Shown here: one piece after another, positions 1-8,056 of the stretch
Layout: each line of letters starts with the position of its first letter
Position numbering within the stretch: the first letter of the stretch is position 1
DNA from: Treponema primitia ZAS-1
GTDB lineage: Bacteria > Spirochaetota > Spirochaetia > Treponematales > Breznakiellaceae
Direction of reading: 5' to 3'
Length of the DNA stretch: 64,000 nucleotides
Assembly: GCF_000297095.1 (NCBI RefSeq)
Contig: NZ_AEEA01000058.1
Location: forward strand, 179,321-243,320
Program-made: the position numbers and the translations under genes
Notes under the pieces: generated by a model
Databases searched by the model: none
Told to the model about the DNA's origin: nothing
The model's input: only the letters and a program-made list of their open reading frames with translations

Positions 1-110
1 CTGGCGGCAATGGATATTTCCTTGATCAGCTTGGTAAAAATTTGGCCGCGTTTTGCATCGGCGGCGCCTTTTGCGTGCTTAATAGTCGCCCATTTACTAT
101 GGCCGGACAT
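1..110 (-). CDS. yebC: YebC/PmpR family regulator, 5' end only
   Basis: The complement of the first 110 bases reads [20 protein letters not shown] and continues [16 protein letters not shown], which is the conserved N-terminus of the YebC/PmpR/TACO1 family. Members act as DNA-binding regulators or as translation factors that relieve ribosome pausing. Only the first ~36 residues lie in the window; the gene runs off the left edge. The ATG is preceded by an AAGGAG ribosome site with 6-nt spacing (complement of 117-122). Family identity is clear from the near-invariant opening; nothing can be said about the remainder. Confidence 0.93.
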   Translation of the reverse strand, partial: MSGHSKWATIKHAKGAADAKRGQIFTKLIKEISIAA

Positions 111-204
111 GATAACTCCTTGTAAGTCTTATATTTGGTTAGTGTAGCAAGAAAGCGGCGCTCTGTCCAGTGGGTGGGAAATATCCCTTTTTCTTTGTAC
201 TTTG

Positions 205-345
205 TCGGCAAAACGGGCGTGGGGAGTGGTGCACCCGTCTTCATGTGCATGTAGAATTCACTTACGGAGCCCCTTCGGGTCTCCTCCAGTGAGGAATTCC
301 ATATACATGAAGGCGGGCGTACCCCTCCCCACGCCCGCCGATGTC
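205..345. repeat. Nested palindromic element, family 1, copy A
   Basis: Outer arms (about 214-236 and 315-337, CGGGCGTGGGGAG-type) pair with few mismatches. Inner arms around 240-250 and 302-313 (CTTCATGT) pair too. The centre is the stem-loop GGAGCCCCTTCGGGTCTCC (267-285), whose loop resembles a stable UUCG tetraloop. The same centre occurs in copies B and C at 31 kb, and half copies lie near 1.8 kb and 62.6 kb. The flanking CACT/AGTG pair differs from the other copies but still pairs. Between 345 and 675 no intact gene is visible. Confidence 0.8.
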
Positions 346-414
346 ACATAATAAGAAGAAGGGGTATTTACCGGGGGGATCACATACTGGAGTGGCACCT
401 TTAGGAGGTATTCG

Positions 415-529
415 ATGAAAAATTTTGCAGTAACCCTGTTTTTTTACTGCCCTTTCCTTCCCGGTATGCGGCCAGTCCGGAGATAAAACAGCGGCCGGCG
501 GCGCTGCGTTGCCTATGAACAGGGCTTAG
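415..529 (+). pseudogene. Frameshifted 5' remnant of a small lipoprotein gene
   Basis: A strong ribosome site TAGGAGGT (402-409) precedes ATG at 415. The first frame reads MKNFAVTLFF. After the T7 run a shift of frame gives TALSFPVCGQSGDKTAAGGA and then a stop at 527-529. Joined, this is a basic start, a short hydrophobic stretch and a lipobox-like FPVC followed by a polar mature start, as in bacterial lipoproteins. It ends after about 38 residues, so it is a remnant or a very small frameshifted gene. Inference only; the original product is not recognisable. Confidence 0.45.
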
Positions 530-624
530 GCTGGGCGGGCAGGGCTGCCAAAATTTCGTATTGTCCCTTGAAATCAGGATAGGCCGGGTTTTAACCTCTG
601 GATATTTCACAAAGGTAATAAAAA

Positions 625-649
625 AACCGGTCTATTACTAAACCGGTCA
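625..649 (-). terminator. Rho-independent terminator of the tRNA_anti-like gene
   Basis: On the minus strand GACCGGT, a ten-base loop and ACCGGT are followed directly by seven T. It sits about 25 bases after the stop of the gene ending at 675. Confidence 0.65.
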
Positions 650-674
650 ATATCAAAGGAATAATAGGATATAA

Positions 675-1226
675 TTATTCAAAAAAAGAGTCTTGAATAA
701 CAACATTTATAATTTGTTTACCATCACAGATTCCAACTATGGTGATTGTTTGTCCCTTGTCCAGATCACCAAGTTTTTCTGCTTCAGCTGTTTTGAAATA
801 AACTTGTACCCCAGTCATTCCATACGCATCGGCATTAAACTTTATATATGCCTTATCCAAAATATCTTTTCCGATGTCGCCAACCTCGCCACTGATCCTA
901 ACGGCCTTGCCTTTATAGTTTGTATAAGCTTTAATTTCGTTGCTTTCATAGGCATCATAAAGTTCTTTGGGCGATATAGTAATTGCTTCAGAAGCCATTT
1001 TAGCAGCATCCTGTCCGCCAGTTGCATCCCTAACGGCATCCTTTACCAACTTGCTATCACTAGCAACGTCTACGACAGCTTTAGTAACTGCTGTACAGGT
1101 ATATACCGAATACCCAATAACAATGGCGATGATGGCGGCGGAAAACGCCCTTGCGCAGTTGCAGGAGACTGTCGCCGCCAACATCGAGCGGGTTGTCGCT
1201 GATGCGGTGGAAAAGACCCTTTCCAA
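675..1226 (-). CDS. Membrane-anchored tRNA_anti-like (OB-fold) protein, start uncertain
   Basis: The C-terminal ~110 residues (ISPKELYDAYESNEIKAYTN, then KGKAVRISGEVGDIGKDILD and the ending VGICDGKQIINVVIQDSFFE) match the tRNA_anti-like OB-fold family (PF12869), small proteins of unknown role. A single hydrophobic segment (about residues 29-47) precedes the domain, so the OB fold is probably outside the membrane. The first ~32 residues are doubtful: they are the antisense of a plus-strand gene tail at 1132-1239 with better coding character, so the true start may be lost or lie near 1130. A terminator follows the stop. Confidence 0.6.
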   Translation of the reverse strand: MERVFSTASATTRSMLAATVSCNCARAFSAAIIAIVIGYSVYTCTAVTKAVVDVASDSKLVKDAVRDATGGQDAAKMASEAITISPKELYDAYESNEIKAYTNYKGKAVRISGEVGDIGKDILDKAYIKFNADAYGMTGVQVYFKTAEAEKLGDLDKGQTITIVGICDGKQIINVVIQDSFFE

Positions 1227-1239
1227 AAAACACCCCTAA
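1132..1239 (+). pseudogene. C-terminal tail of an unidentified gene
   Basis: Plus-strand reading MAAENALAQLQETVAANIER then VVADAVEKTLSKKHP and a stop. The amphipathic helical pattern and GC-rich third positions are like the native genes here, whereas the opposite strand (N-terminus of the tRNA_anti-like ORF) looks like low-complexity antisense. It has no ribosome site and no upstream domain, so it is read as a 3' fragment left by rearrangement. Family not recognised. Confidence 0.35.
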
Positions 1240-1316
1240 TCGTTCCCACTAGGAGTCATATCCTCTAATCCCAGAGACATAGCTCTAACGGCAACGCTAG
1301 GCGCCATAGGCGTTTA

Positions 1317-1589
1317 CTATAAAATCTTAGCCAGAATTTCCGGGTTATTGACGATGTAGTTTAATACGTCCCCCATTGTTCCGGTATAACCTTTCCCCAG
1401 GGCCTTGTATTTTGCCAGGGCTTCCGGTTCTATCCGAAGGGCAATTACTGGTTTTGTGTCCTGTTTGCTTTTCCGGCTCCGAAGTTCGCGAGCCAGGACG
1501 GCGAATTCCTCCAGCGCTTCCGGGGTAGATTCCGGGTTGTCTTCGTCGTATATAACCGGGTGCTTTTTTGCTTTCTCTTCCCCCCTTAC
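1317..1589 (-). pseudogene. 5'-truncated BrnA-type antitoxin
   Basis: The complement reads HPVIYDEDNPESTPEALEEF, then KPVIALRIEPEALAKYKALG and KGYTGTMGDVLNYIVNN. This is the linker plus ribbon-helix-helix end of BrnA-like antitoxins (PVxxRxxPexLxxyKxxGkGYtxxmxxvL). Upstream in frame there is a TGA just before codon SPVGF and no ATG, GTG or TTG, so the N-terminus is missing. No BrnT partner is adjacent; an M23 peptidase tail abuts it instead, its stop overlapping this frame at 1586-1588. Confidence 0.6.
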
Positions 1590-1800
1590 CGCAAAACCGA
1601 CAGGGGATCAATCGCCCGCTCTTGGTAGTAAACCGAAAAATGCAAAAGGGGCCCGGTTGACAATCCGGTATTTCTCGAGAGGGCTATGGTTTCCCCCTGG
1701 GCCACGCGCCGGCCCTTTGCAGCCACAACTTCGTCAAGCTGGGCATACTTGAAAATCATTTTTGCCGGAAAGATGACAGTCACCTTTCCGGCAAGTGACC
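1586..1800 (-). pseudogene. Fragment of an M23 (LytM) peptidase
   Basis: The complement ends VAAKGRRVAQGETIALSRNT, GLSTGPLLHFSVYYQE and RAIDPLSVLR. This is the end of the M23 zinc endopeptidase domain (kGxxVxxGqxIgxsGxTGxstGpHLHFev, then iDPlxxL). The second metal-site HxH is LLH here, so a ligand is changed, and the upstream catalytic half is absent. The open frame continues to 2032, but beyond about 1800 it runs through a palindrome half and antisense sequence without M23 character. Non-functional remnant. Confidence 0.55.
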
Positions 1801-1865
1801 CCCACCGGTAAATACCCCTTCTTCGTACTATGTGACATCGGCGGGCGGGGGGAGGGGTACACCAC
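1796..1865 (-). repeat. Half copy (right half) of palindrome family 1, inverted
   Basis: The complement reads GTACCCCTCCCCCCGCCCGC and CGATGTCACATAGTACGAAG then AAGGGGTATTTACCGG. It matches the right side of copy A and its flank (about 319-381) almost base for base. Copy A and this half therefore form a long inverted repeat around the 0.4-1.8 kb scrap region. Confidence 0.7.
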
Positions 1866-1870
1866 AGGGG

Positions 1871-1948
1871 GAGGTCTTTGGAGACCAGCTTATGGAACAA
1901 GGCCATACTCTGGAACAGATAAAGGCAAAACTGGCTAGAGCCACTTAA
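1871..1948 (+). pseudogene. Short C-terminal gene tail
   Basis: The plus strand reads EVFGDQLMEQGHTLEQIKAK then LARAT and TAA. It is a plausible helical C-terminus with native-type codon use, but it has no start and is cut off by the palindrome half at 1865. Family not recognised; listed only because it fits the pattern of gene scraps here. Confidence 0.25.
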
Positions 1949-2011
1949 GTGAGTGGGCCAATTCGGTGGCCGGTACCATTTTCCGCTGTCAGGCATCTTT
2001 TTGTCTCCTAA

Positions 2012-2066
2012 ATATCCTATATCTTCGTGCAAATAACTTGATATGCACGAAGATATAGGATATATT
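2012..2066 (+). promoter_or_regulatory. Promoter and 20-bp inverted-repeat operator of relB-yoeB
   Basis: ATATCCTATATCTTCGTGCA (2012-2031) and its exact reverse complement (2044-2063) are separated by 12 bases. TTGATA (2038-2043), a 17-base spacer and TATATT (2061-2066) form a good sigma-70-type promoter, so the right arm fills the spacer. RelB/YoeB complexes are known to repress their own promoters at such palindromes; the role here is inferred. Confidence 0.8.
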
Positions 2067-2085
2067 TATTATTAAGGTGGTCATT

Positions 2086-2358
2086 ATGGCAGAAACTATT
2101 AATGTAACCGTAAGGCTGGATCGTGATATTAAGGAACAAGCCGAAACTATGTTTAATGGCTTCGGGATGAACCTGTCCACAGCGGTCAATATATTTGTAC
2201 GCCAGTCATTGCGGCAAGGTAAAATTCCTTTTGAAATTTCCGATCCCTATTACAATGAAAAAAACATGGAACGGCTAAAACAATCCATAGCAGAATTTAC
2301 CACCGGAAAAGTGGTAGAAAAAACCATGGATGAATTAGAAGCAATGGAAAATGCGTAA
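2086..2358 (+). CDS. relB: RelB/DinJ family antitoxin
   Basis: Antitoxin of a type II toxin-antitoxin pair. The N-terminus MAETINVTVRLDRDIKEQAE, followed by MFNGFGMNLSTAVNIFVRQS, is the ribbon-helix-helix of the RelB/DinJ family; the acidic C-terminal half (residues ~60-90) would wrap the toxin. ATG 2086 is chosen over an in-frame GTG at 2077 because AAGGTGG (2074-2080) lies 5 nt upstream of it. The gene overlaps the toxin by 8 nt. A perfect palindrome in the promoter implies autoregulation. Confidence 0.9.
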   Translation: MAETINVTVRLDRDIKEQAETMFNGFGMNLSTAVNIFVRQSLRQGKIPFEISDPYYNEKNMERLKQSIAEFTTGKVVEKTMDELEAMENA

Positions 2359-2614
2359 GATTTTTTCAGAAAGTGGTTGGGAGGATTATCTTTATTGGCA
2401 AACGCAGGATAAAAAAATGCTAAAAAGGATAAACCAACTAATAAAAGACATTGACCGCGATCCATTCGGCGGCATCGGTAAGCCGGAACCACTGAAAGGA
2501 AATTATTCCGGCTATTTGAGTCGCCGGATTAATGAAGCTAACAGGTTAATATATCGCATTAGTCAGGACATCCTTGAGATCCATCAATGTAAAGGGCATT
2601 ACGATGACAAATGA
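2351..2614 (+). CDS. yoeB: Txe/YoeB family mRNA interferase toxin
   Basis: 87 residues, the usual YoeB length. It begins MRKIFSESGWEDYLYWQTQD and continues DPFGGIGKPEPLKGNYSGYL and SRRINEANRLIYRIS, ending QCKGHYDDK. The family's key features are visible: an acidic residue in KPEPLK, the RRI..NRLIY strand and a terminal H-Y pair (KGHY). YoeB cleaves mRNA in the ribosomal A site when not bound by antitoxin. It is translationally coupled to relB through an 8-nt overlap. It appears intact. Confidence 0.92.
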   Translation: MRKIFSESGWEDYLYWQTQDKKMLKRINQLIKDIDRDPFGGIGKPEPLKGNYSGYLSRRINEANRLIYRISQDILEIHQCKGHYDDK

Positions 2615-2818
2615 AAAAAGGCGAATAAGTATTTGTTCCTTTGCACGCCTTTGCGGTTAAAAATCCGTATGTTTATGATGTTGTTCCAGGGCTTTCACAA
2701 AGGGTTAAACAAAACTAAAACAAACAGATAAAAAAATAAATGCGAAAATTATCATAAGTTGCATCAAAACAGTACAAACACATCTATCTTTGCTTCATAT
2801 TGACGATGATTATTTTTC

Positions 2819-2848
2819 TTGACGATTCCTTTCCGGCGGGCTTACAAT
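2819..2848 (+). promoter_or_regulatory. Promoter of the molybdenum hydroxylase gene
   Basis: TTGACG (2819-2824), 18-base spacer, TACAAT (2843-2848), then AGAGG (2859-2863) before ATG 2872. The rest of 2615-2818 is AT-rich and holds nothing else I can name. Confidence 0.55.
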
Positions 2849-2871
2849 AACTGTCATGAGAGGTATCAAGT

Positions 2872-5604
2872 ATGGAGAAAAAGACGCTTACTATAAACGG
2901 ACAGCCTCGCACATTAATTGTTGACGGCGAGTCCACGCTGGCAGAGACGCTGCGAAAACAGCTCCTCTTAACGGGCTGTAAAGTTGGGTGCGGCAACGGT
3001 CAATGCGGCGCCTGTTCGGTCATTATCAGCGGTAAGGTGGTACGGGCCTGTACCCGTAAAATTAAAACCCTTGGGGAAGATGACGCCATCGAAACCATTG
3101 AGGGAATCGGTACCCCGGAAAATCTACATCCCCTGCAGCTTGCCTGGATGGCCCACGGATGCGCCCAGTGCGGGTTCTGTTCTCCGGGTTTTATCCTGTC
3201 CGCAAAACAACTCCTCACGGAAAACCATAGCCCCACCCGGGACGAGGTTCGCGCCTGGTTCCAGAAGCATCGTAACGCCTGCCGCTGTACCGGCTACAAG
3301 CCATTGGTAGACGCCGTGATGGACGCCGCCAAGGTACTTCGGGGCGAACTGCAGAAGGAAGATTTGCTCTTCAAACCGGTGGGCAACAATATCACCGGAA
3401 CCTATTACCACCGCCCCTCTGCAAAGGCGAAGGTTACGGGCAAATGGGACTTCGGCGCCGACATGGCCCTGCAGATGCCCGCAGGAACACTGCACTTAGC
3501 GTTGGTGCAGGCCGAAGTTTCCCACGCGAAGATTAAGGGCATCGACACCAGCGAAGCTGAAAAGATGGAAGGGGTTTACAAGGTTATTACCCACAAGGAT
3601 GTAAGCGGCAAGAACCGGATCACCGGTCTTATCACCTTCCCCACCAATAAGGGTGATGGCTGGGACCGGCCCATACTCTGCGACGAAAAGGTATTCCAGT
3701 ACGGAGACGCCATCGCCATCGTAGCCGCCGACACGGTGGAACAGGCCAGGGCTGCGGCGAAGAAAGTGAAGGTAGACCTGGAACTACTCCCCGCCTATAT
3801 GAGCGCCCCAGCGGCCATGGCGGATGACGCCATCGAAATTCATCCCGGAACCCCCAACGTATATTTCCAGATCAACAACAAGAAGGGCGCCGAGACCAGG
3901 GACATCATAGCCAAGGCGCCCAACGTAGCGGAGGTTTCATCCTACTGCTCCCGGCAGCCCCACCTGCCCCTGGAACCGGACTGCGGCCAGGCATACATCG
4001 ACAGCGAAGGCCGGCTGACCATCCACTCCAAGTCCATCGCCATCCACCTCCACGCGGCCATGATCGCCGCCGGAATCGGCATTGAGCTTGACAAGCTGCG
4101 GCTGGTGCAAAACGGCTCGGGGGGTACCTTTGGGTACAAGTTCTCCCCCACCATGGAAGCCCTGGTCGGCGTAGCCTGTCTTGCCTGCGATAAACGCCCG
4201 GTCTCCCTGGTCTACAATATGCACCAGATGATCACCTACACCGGCAAACGTTCCCCCACCTTCATGAACCTGAAGGTCGCGGCGGATAAGGACGGCAAGG
4301 TATTGGCCCTGGAAGGAAAGAACATCCTCGACCACGGACCCTATTCCGAGTTCGGCGATCTCCTCACCCTGCGGCTGGCCCAGTACCACATGGCCGGTTA
4401 CGATGTGCCCAATATCCGCACGGAAAACTACACCGTTGCTACCAACCACGCCTGGGGTTCCGCATTCCGCGGCTACGGCGCACCGGAAGCGGAGCTTGGA
4501 TCAGAAATACTGATGGATATCCTGGCGGAAAAAGTCGGCGTCGATCCCTTTGAGATCCGCTACAAGAACATCTACCGCCCGGGGTGTACCAATATTACCG
4601 GTCAGACCCCTGAGGTATTCTCTTTGCCGGAATTGATGGACAAGGCAAAACCGCATTACTACGCCGCCAAGGCACGGGTAAAGGAACTGAACGCCAAGGG
4701 CGGGAAGCTGAAATACGGGGCGGGGATCGCCATCGGCGTATACGGTTGCGGCCTTGACGGCACGGACTCCTCCGCCGCCTGGGTTGAACTGCAAAGCGAC
4801 GGCAGCGTAAAGGTCGGATCCAGCTGGGAAGACCACGGACAGGGCGCGGATATCGGAACCCTCACCATGGCCCACGAGACCCTCCGCCATGCGGGGTTCA
4901 CCCCGGAAAAGATCAAGGTGGTGATGAACGACACCGCCATTACCCCCAACTCCGGACCCGCCGGGGGCAGCCGTTCCAACGTAGTCACGGGCAACGCCAT
5001 CAGGGTCGCCGCAGAGAACCTGCTTAACGCCTTGAAAAAACCCGACGGGACCTACCGGACCTACGAGGAAATGGCCGCTGCCAAGGCGCCGCTGCGTTAC
5101 GAAGGAAGCTGGACCGCAGATATGTGTACCAACTGCGATCTGGAAACCAGCCAGGGCGCGCCCTTCTCCAACTATATGTACGAAGTCTTTATACCAACCG
5201 TGGAGGTGAACACCGAGACCGGCAAAGCCCGGGTAATCTCCTTCTACACCGTTGCTGATGTGGGTAAGCTTATCAACAAATCCGTGGTGGACGGCCAGAT
5301 ATACGGCGGCATCGCCCAGGGCATCGGCCTTGCGCTCACCGAGGACTTTGAGGACCTGACCAAACACAATACCCTGGCGGGCTGCGGCCTCCCGTTGATC
5401 GAAGATATACCCGATGATTTTGTTATTGAGTATGTCGAAGCGCTCCGGCCCAGCGGCCCCTACGGCGCTTCCGGCGTGGGCGAAGTTCCGCTCTGCGGTT
5501 CCCACCCGGCGATACTGAACGCGATCTACGACGCCTGTAAGGTGCGGATAACCCATATCCCCGCCCTGCCCGAAAAGATCAAAGCCGGTCTTGCGAAGGT
5601 ATAG
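2872..5604 (+). CDS. xdh: Fused 2Fe-2S/molybdopterin xanthine dehydrogenase-type hydroxylase
   Basis: 910 residues. Residues 1-~155 carry two 2Fe-2S clusters: the plant-ferredoxin type (CKVGCGNGQCGAC, later C) and the helical type (CAQCGFC ... CRCTGY). The rest is the molybdopterin-cytosine-dinucleotide subunit, with the glycine-rich GSGGTFGYK, RGYGAPEAE, and the C-terminal GASGVGEVPLCG containing the catalytic Glu. There is no FAD domain, so electrons must go to a partner. This fusion without FAD is typical of the predicted selenium-dependent xanthine dehydrogenases, whose selenium is a labile ligand, not selenocysteine; no in-frame TGA is present. The downstream accessory genes support a Mo hydroxylase. 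The exact substrate (purine or aldehyde) cannot be read from the sequence. Confidence 0.88.
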   Translation: MEKKTLTINGQPRTLIVDGESTLAETLRKQLLLTGCKVGCGNGQCGACSVIISGKVVRACTRKIKTLGEDDAIETIEGIGTPENLHPLQLAWMAHGCAQCGFCSPGFILSAKQLLTENHSPTRDEVRAWFQKHRNACRCTGYKPLVDAVMDAAKVLRGELQKEDLLFKPVGNNITGTYYHRPSAKAKVTGKWDFGADMALQMPAGTLHLALVQAEVSHAKIKGIDTSEAEKMEGVYKVITHKDVSGKNRITGLITFPTNKGDGWDRPILCDEKVFQYGDAIAIVAADTVEQARAAAKKVKVDLELLPAYMSAPAAMADDAIEIHPGTPNVYFQINNKKGAETRDIIAKAPNVAEVSSYCSRQPHLPLEPDCGQAYIDSEGRLTIHSKSIAIHLHAAMIAAGIGIELDKLRLVQNGSGGTFGYKFSPTMEALVGVACLACDKRPVSLVYNMHQMITYTGKRSPTFMNLKVAADKDGKVLALEGKNILDHGPYSEFGDLLTLRLAQYHMAGYDVPNIRTENYTVATNHAWGSAFRGYGAPEAELGSEILMDILAEKVGVDPFEIRYKNIYRPGCTNITGQTPEVFSLPELMDKAKPHYYAAKARVKELNAKGGKLKYGAGIAIGVYGCGLDGTDSSAAWVELQSDGSVKVGSSWEDHGQGADIGTLTMAHETLRHAGFTPEKIKVVMNDTAITPNSGPAGGSRSNVVTGNAIRVAAENLLNALKKPDGTYRTYEEMAAAKAPLRYEGSWTADMCTNCDLETSQGAPFSNYMYEVFIPTVEVNTETGKARVISFYTVADVGKLINKSVVDGQIYGGIAQGIGLALTEDFEDLTKHNTLAGCGLPLIEDIPDDFVIEYVEALRPSGPYGASGVGEVPLCGSHPAILNAIYDACKVRITHIPALPEKIKAGLAKV

Positions 5605-5621
5605 GTACCGGTACTGACATC

Positions 5622-5663
5622 GAAGGGCTCAGGGACATAAGCGCCGTGAGCCCTTCTTTTTTT
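5622..5663 (+). terminator. Terminator after xdh
   Basis: GAAGGGCTCA (5622-5631) pairs perfectly with TGAGCCCTTC (5647-5656), followed by seven T. The genes from 5699 on therefore need read-through or their own promoter; TAGAATATAAA just upstream of 5690 is a possible -10. Confidence 0.8.
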
Positions 5664-5698
5664 ACTCCGTTAGCGATAGAATATAAACAGAGAAGGTC

Positions 5699-8056
5699 AT
5701 GCCCGTACGAGTAACCGTTGAGACATTTTTGGATCAAAACCTGCTCCGCGAAGTTGAATCCCTGTGCACAGCGGAAGAGCCCCCCGCCTGTCAGGCAGCC
5801 TGCCCCCTGCACCTGGATGTCCGGACCTTCACTTCCCTTATCAAGGCGGAAAAGTCCGCCGAAGCCTGGCAGCTCTACGCCAAATCTATTCCCCTGGCCC
5901 CGCTTATCGCCCGTACCTGTAACGCCCCCTGCCGCCTGCCCTGTAAACGTACGGAACTGGGCGGCGCCGTTGAAATCGGCGCGCTCGAACAATTCGCCGC
6001 ACTGAACTCCGGCGTCCCGTCAAAGGCGCCTTTTCTGCTTCCCAAAAAAACAGAGCGGGCCGCCATTGTCGGCGGGGGGCTGCGGGGCATGGCTGCGGCA
6101 AACACCCTTGCCCGCAAGGGGTATCGCGTAACGATACTGGAAGCCTCGGACCGCCTGGGGGGCAGGCTGCTTACACTGGACGAAGGGGTACTGCCCCCCA
6201 AGGTTCTGGAAGACGAAATCTCCGTGTTATCCGGGATGGCCGTGACGGTAGAATATGGCCGCAGTATTCCTGTGGATTCACCCGAAGAGGCGGAGGCCCT
6301 CTTCGGCAAAGGCTACGATGCGGTGTTTGTCGCCTGCGCTTCCCCCCTGGACGGCCTTGCCGATGGGGCAACCCTGCTCACGGGCCGGAAAAGTCTGCTC
6401 GCAGGACGCCGCGCCGGGCGAATCGGCAAAGGGGATTCATCCATCTACGATCTTTTCGATGGCATCAGCGCGGCCATAAGCATGGACCGGCTCTTCCAGG
6501 GGGTCTCGGTAGATGCCGGGCGTGAGCGCGAAGGAAGCTGTGAAACAAAGCTCTACACGAACCTTGACGGCATTACGGTGCGGGGAACTGCGCTGCAGGA
6601 TCCGGTAAAACCCGGGAGCGGCGGCTGCGATCAGGCTGAGGCTGCCGCTGAAGCCGGACGCTGCATAGGCTGCGAATGTAACGAATGTGTAAAAAAATGC
6701 GGGTTCATGCAGCAATACAAACTGAACCCCCGGCGCTATGTACGGATGGTATACAACAACCTTTCCATCGCCATGGGCAACCACGACGCCAACGGTATGA
6801 TTAACACCTGCGCACTCTGCGGTCAGTGCGAGGCTATATGCCCAAACGGCCTGAATATGGCGGATGTTTTCCTCGCTGCCCGCCGGCAAATGGTGCACTC
6901 CGGAAAGATGCCCCCATCGGCCCACGAATTCGCCTTGCTGGACATGAACTACAGTATGTCCGACGCCTTTTTCCTGGCCCGGCCCCAACGGGGACGCAAT
7001 ACATCGGCGGCGGTGTTTTTTCCCGGCTGCCAGCTTCCCGCATCGGAACCGGAGTTGGTCCGCAGGGTCTACGCGGATCTGTCTAAACGGTTAGACGGCG
7101 GCGTGGGATTACTGTTGAGCTGCTGCGGGATCATGGCCCACTGGAGCGGAAACACGGTGCAGTTCGATGGGGTAAAAAAACAATTAACCGATCACTGGGA
7201 AAAGCTTGGAAGCCCCGAACTCATCACCGCCTGTCCCAGCTGCGCTTCCACCCTATCCCTTATGGGGATAAAAAACCGGAGCCTCTTCGATGTTCTGGGA
7301 GAAATAGGTCCGCCGAAGCTTGAGGGGAAATCCGAACTCAACAGAACAGCTCCGGTAATGGTCCTGCACCATGCCTGCGGGGCGCGGTATGATAATGTAA
7401 TAAAAAAAAGGGTACGTGGTTTAGCCGCCGAAGCGGGCATTACGGTAGAGGAGAGCGCAAACGATGAGCACAGTCCCTGCTGCGGATACGGGGGGCTCAT
7501 GCCCTTTGCAAATGCTCCGGCATCTGATGGCCACACCGTTACTGCCCTGGAACAGCTTGCGGGCAATAGGGACGCGCCCCTGTTAACCTACTGTGTTAAC
7601 TGCCGGGATCGTTTCCGCGCTAAAGGACGGGATGCCCGGCATCTTTTAGAAATACTGTACCCGCCGGCATTGCCCTGGAAAAATCCCACCTGGTCACTGC
7701 GCCAGGAGAACCGCGCAAAGCTCCGGCGGGATATGCTGCAGGATTTTTGGGGTGTGAAAACTGAGGAGGTGTCTTTGATGGAACTGATTATCAGCGAAGA
7801 GCTGGAGCGTAAGCTTGAGGGGACCCATATACTCCACAGCGATATACGGGCGGCAATAAGCCGGGCGGAGGCGGAACAAACTAAGCTCCTGGATCCAAAG
7901 ACCGGACATTTCATCGCCAGCCACCGTCCGGCGAACGTCACCTTCTGGGTCGAATACTCCCCTGAAGGAGCGGGCTTCCGTGTATACAACGCCTACAGCC
8001 ACCGGATGAACGCCGTTATTTCCGGCCCCGCAAGCGGAGCGGCCGCCAATGGCTGA
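5699..8056 (+). CDS. Pyridine nucleotide-disulfide oxidoreductase / dicluster-binding protein
   Basis: 785 residues. Residues ~1-100 are a Cys-rich GltD-type cap (PACQAACPLH, CNAPCRLPCK). Residues ~118-150 are a Rossmann fold (AAIVGGGLRGMAAANTLARK). Then come two 4Fe-4S motifs (CIGCECNECVKKC; CALCGQCEAICPNG) and two CCG domains of the heterodisulfide-reductase type (LLSCCGIMAHW ... HHACG ... SPCCGYGG). The C-terminus after ~690 is a conserved tail found with Mo hydroxylases. It probably carries electrons between NAD(P)H and the FAD-less hydroxylase upstream; this is inference from architecture and neighbourhood. It overlaps the next gene by 8 nt. Confidence 0.82.
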   Translation: MPVRVTVETFLDQNLLREVESLCTAEEPPACQAACPLHLDVRTFTSLIKAEKSAEAWQLYAKSIPLAPLIARTCNAPCRLPCKRTELGGAVEIGALEQFAALNSGVPSKAPFLLPKKTERAAIVGGGLRGMAAANTLARKGYRVTILEASDRLGGRLLTLDEGVLPPKVLEDEISVLSGMAVTVEYGRSIPVDSPEEAEALFGKGYDAVFVACASPLDGLADGATLLTGRKSLLAGRRAGRIGKGDSSIYDLFDGISAAISMDRLFQGVSVDAGREREGSCETKLYTNLDGITVRGTALQDPVKPGSGGCDQAEAAAEAGRCIGCECNECVKKCGFMQQYKLNPRRYVRMVYNNLSIAMGNHDANGMINTCALCGQCEAICPNGLNMADVFLAARRQMVHSGKMPPSAHEFALLDMNYSMSDAFFLARPQRGRNTSAAVFFPGCQLPASEPELVRRVYADLSKRLDGGVGLLLSCCGIMAHWSGNTVQFDGVKKQLTDHWEKLGSPELITACPSCASTLSLMGIKNRSLFDVLGEIGPPKLEGKSELNRTAPVMVLHHACGARYDNVIKKRVRGLAAEAGITVEESANDEHSPCCGYGGLMPFANAPASDGHTVTALEQLAGNRDAPLLTYCVNCRDRFRAKGRDARHLLEILYPPALPWKNPTWSLRQENRAKLRRDMLQDFWGVKTEEVSLMELIISEELERKLEGTHILHSDIRAAISRAEAEQTKLLDPKTGHFIASHRPANVTFWVEYSPEGAGFRVYNAYSHRMNAVISGPASGAAANG

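Noticed and set aside
205..345. Integron attC sites for the palindromes
   Set aside because: No R/L box (GTTRRRY / RYYYAAC) pairs at the ends, no integrase, and genes are not in cassettes.
401..610. 69-codon minus-strand frame
   Set aside because: No ribosome site or family; the plus strand has a strong ribosome site and a lipoprotein-like start instead.
1345..1611. Minus-strand frame starting MIPCRFCGKG
   Set aside because: The neighbouring frame of the same strand encodes a recognisable BrnA-type tail; this one is low-complexity Arg/Gly-rich shadow.
4501..5556. Long antisense frame of 351 codons opposite xdh
   Set aside because: It is a GC-driven shadow of a clear hydroxylase gene; no motif or ribosome site. 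Similar long antisense frames opposite moaA (22747-23901), htrA (26567-27505) and atpA (47482-48414) were dropped for the same reason.
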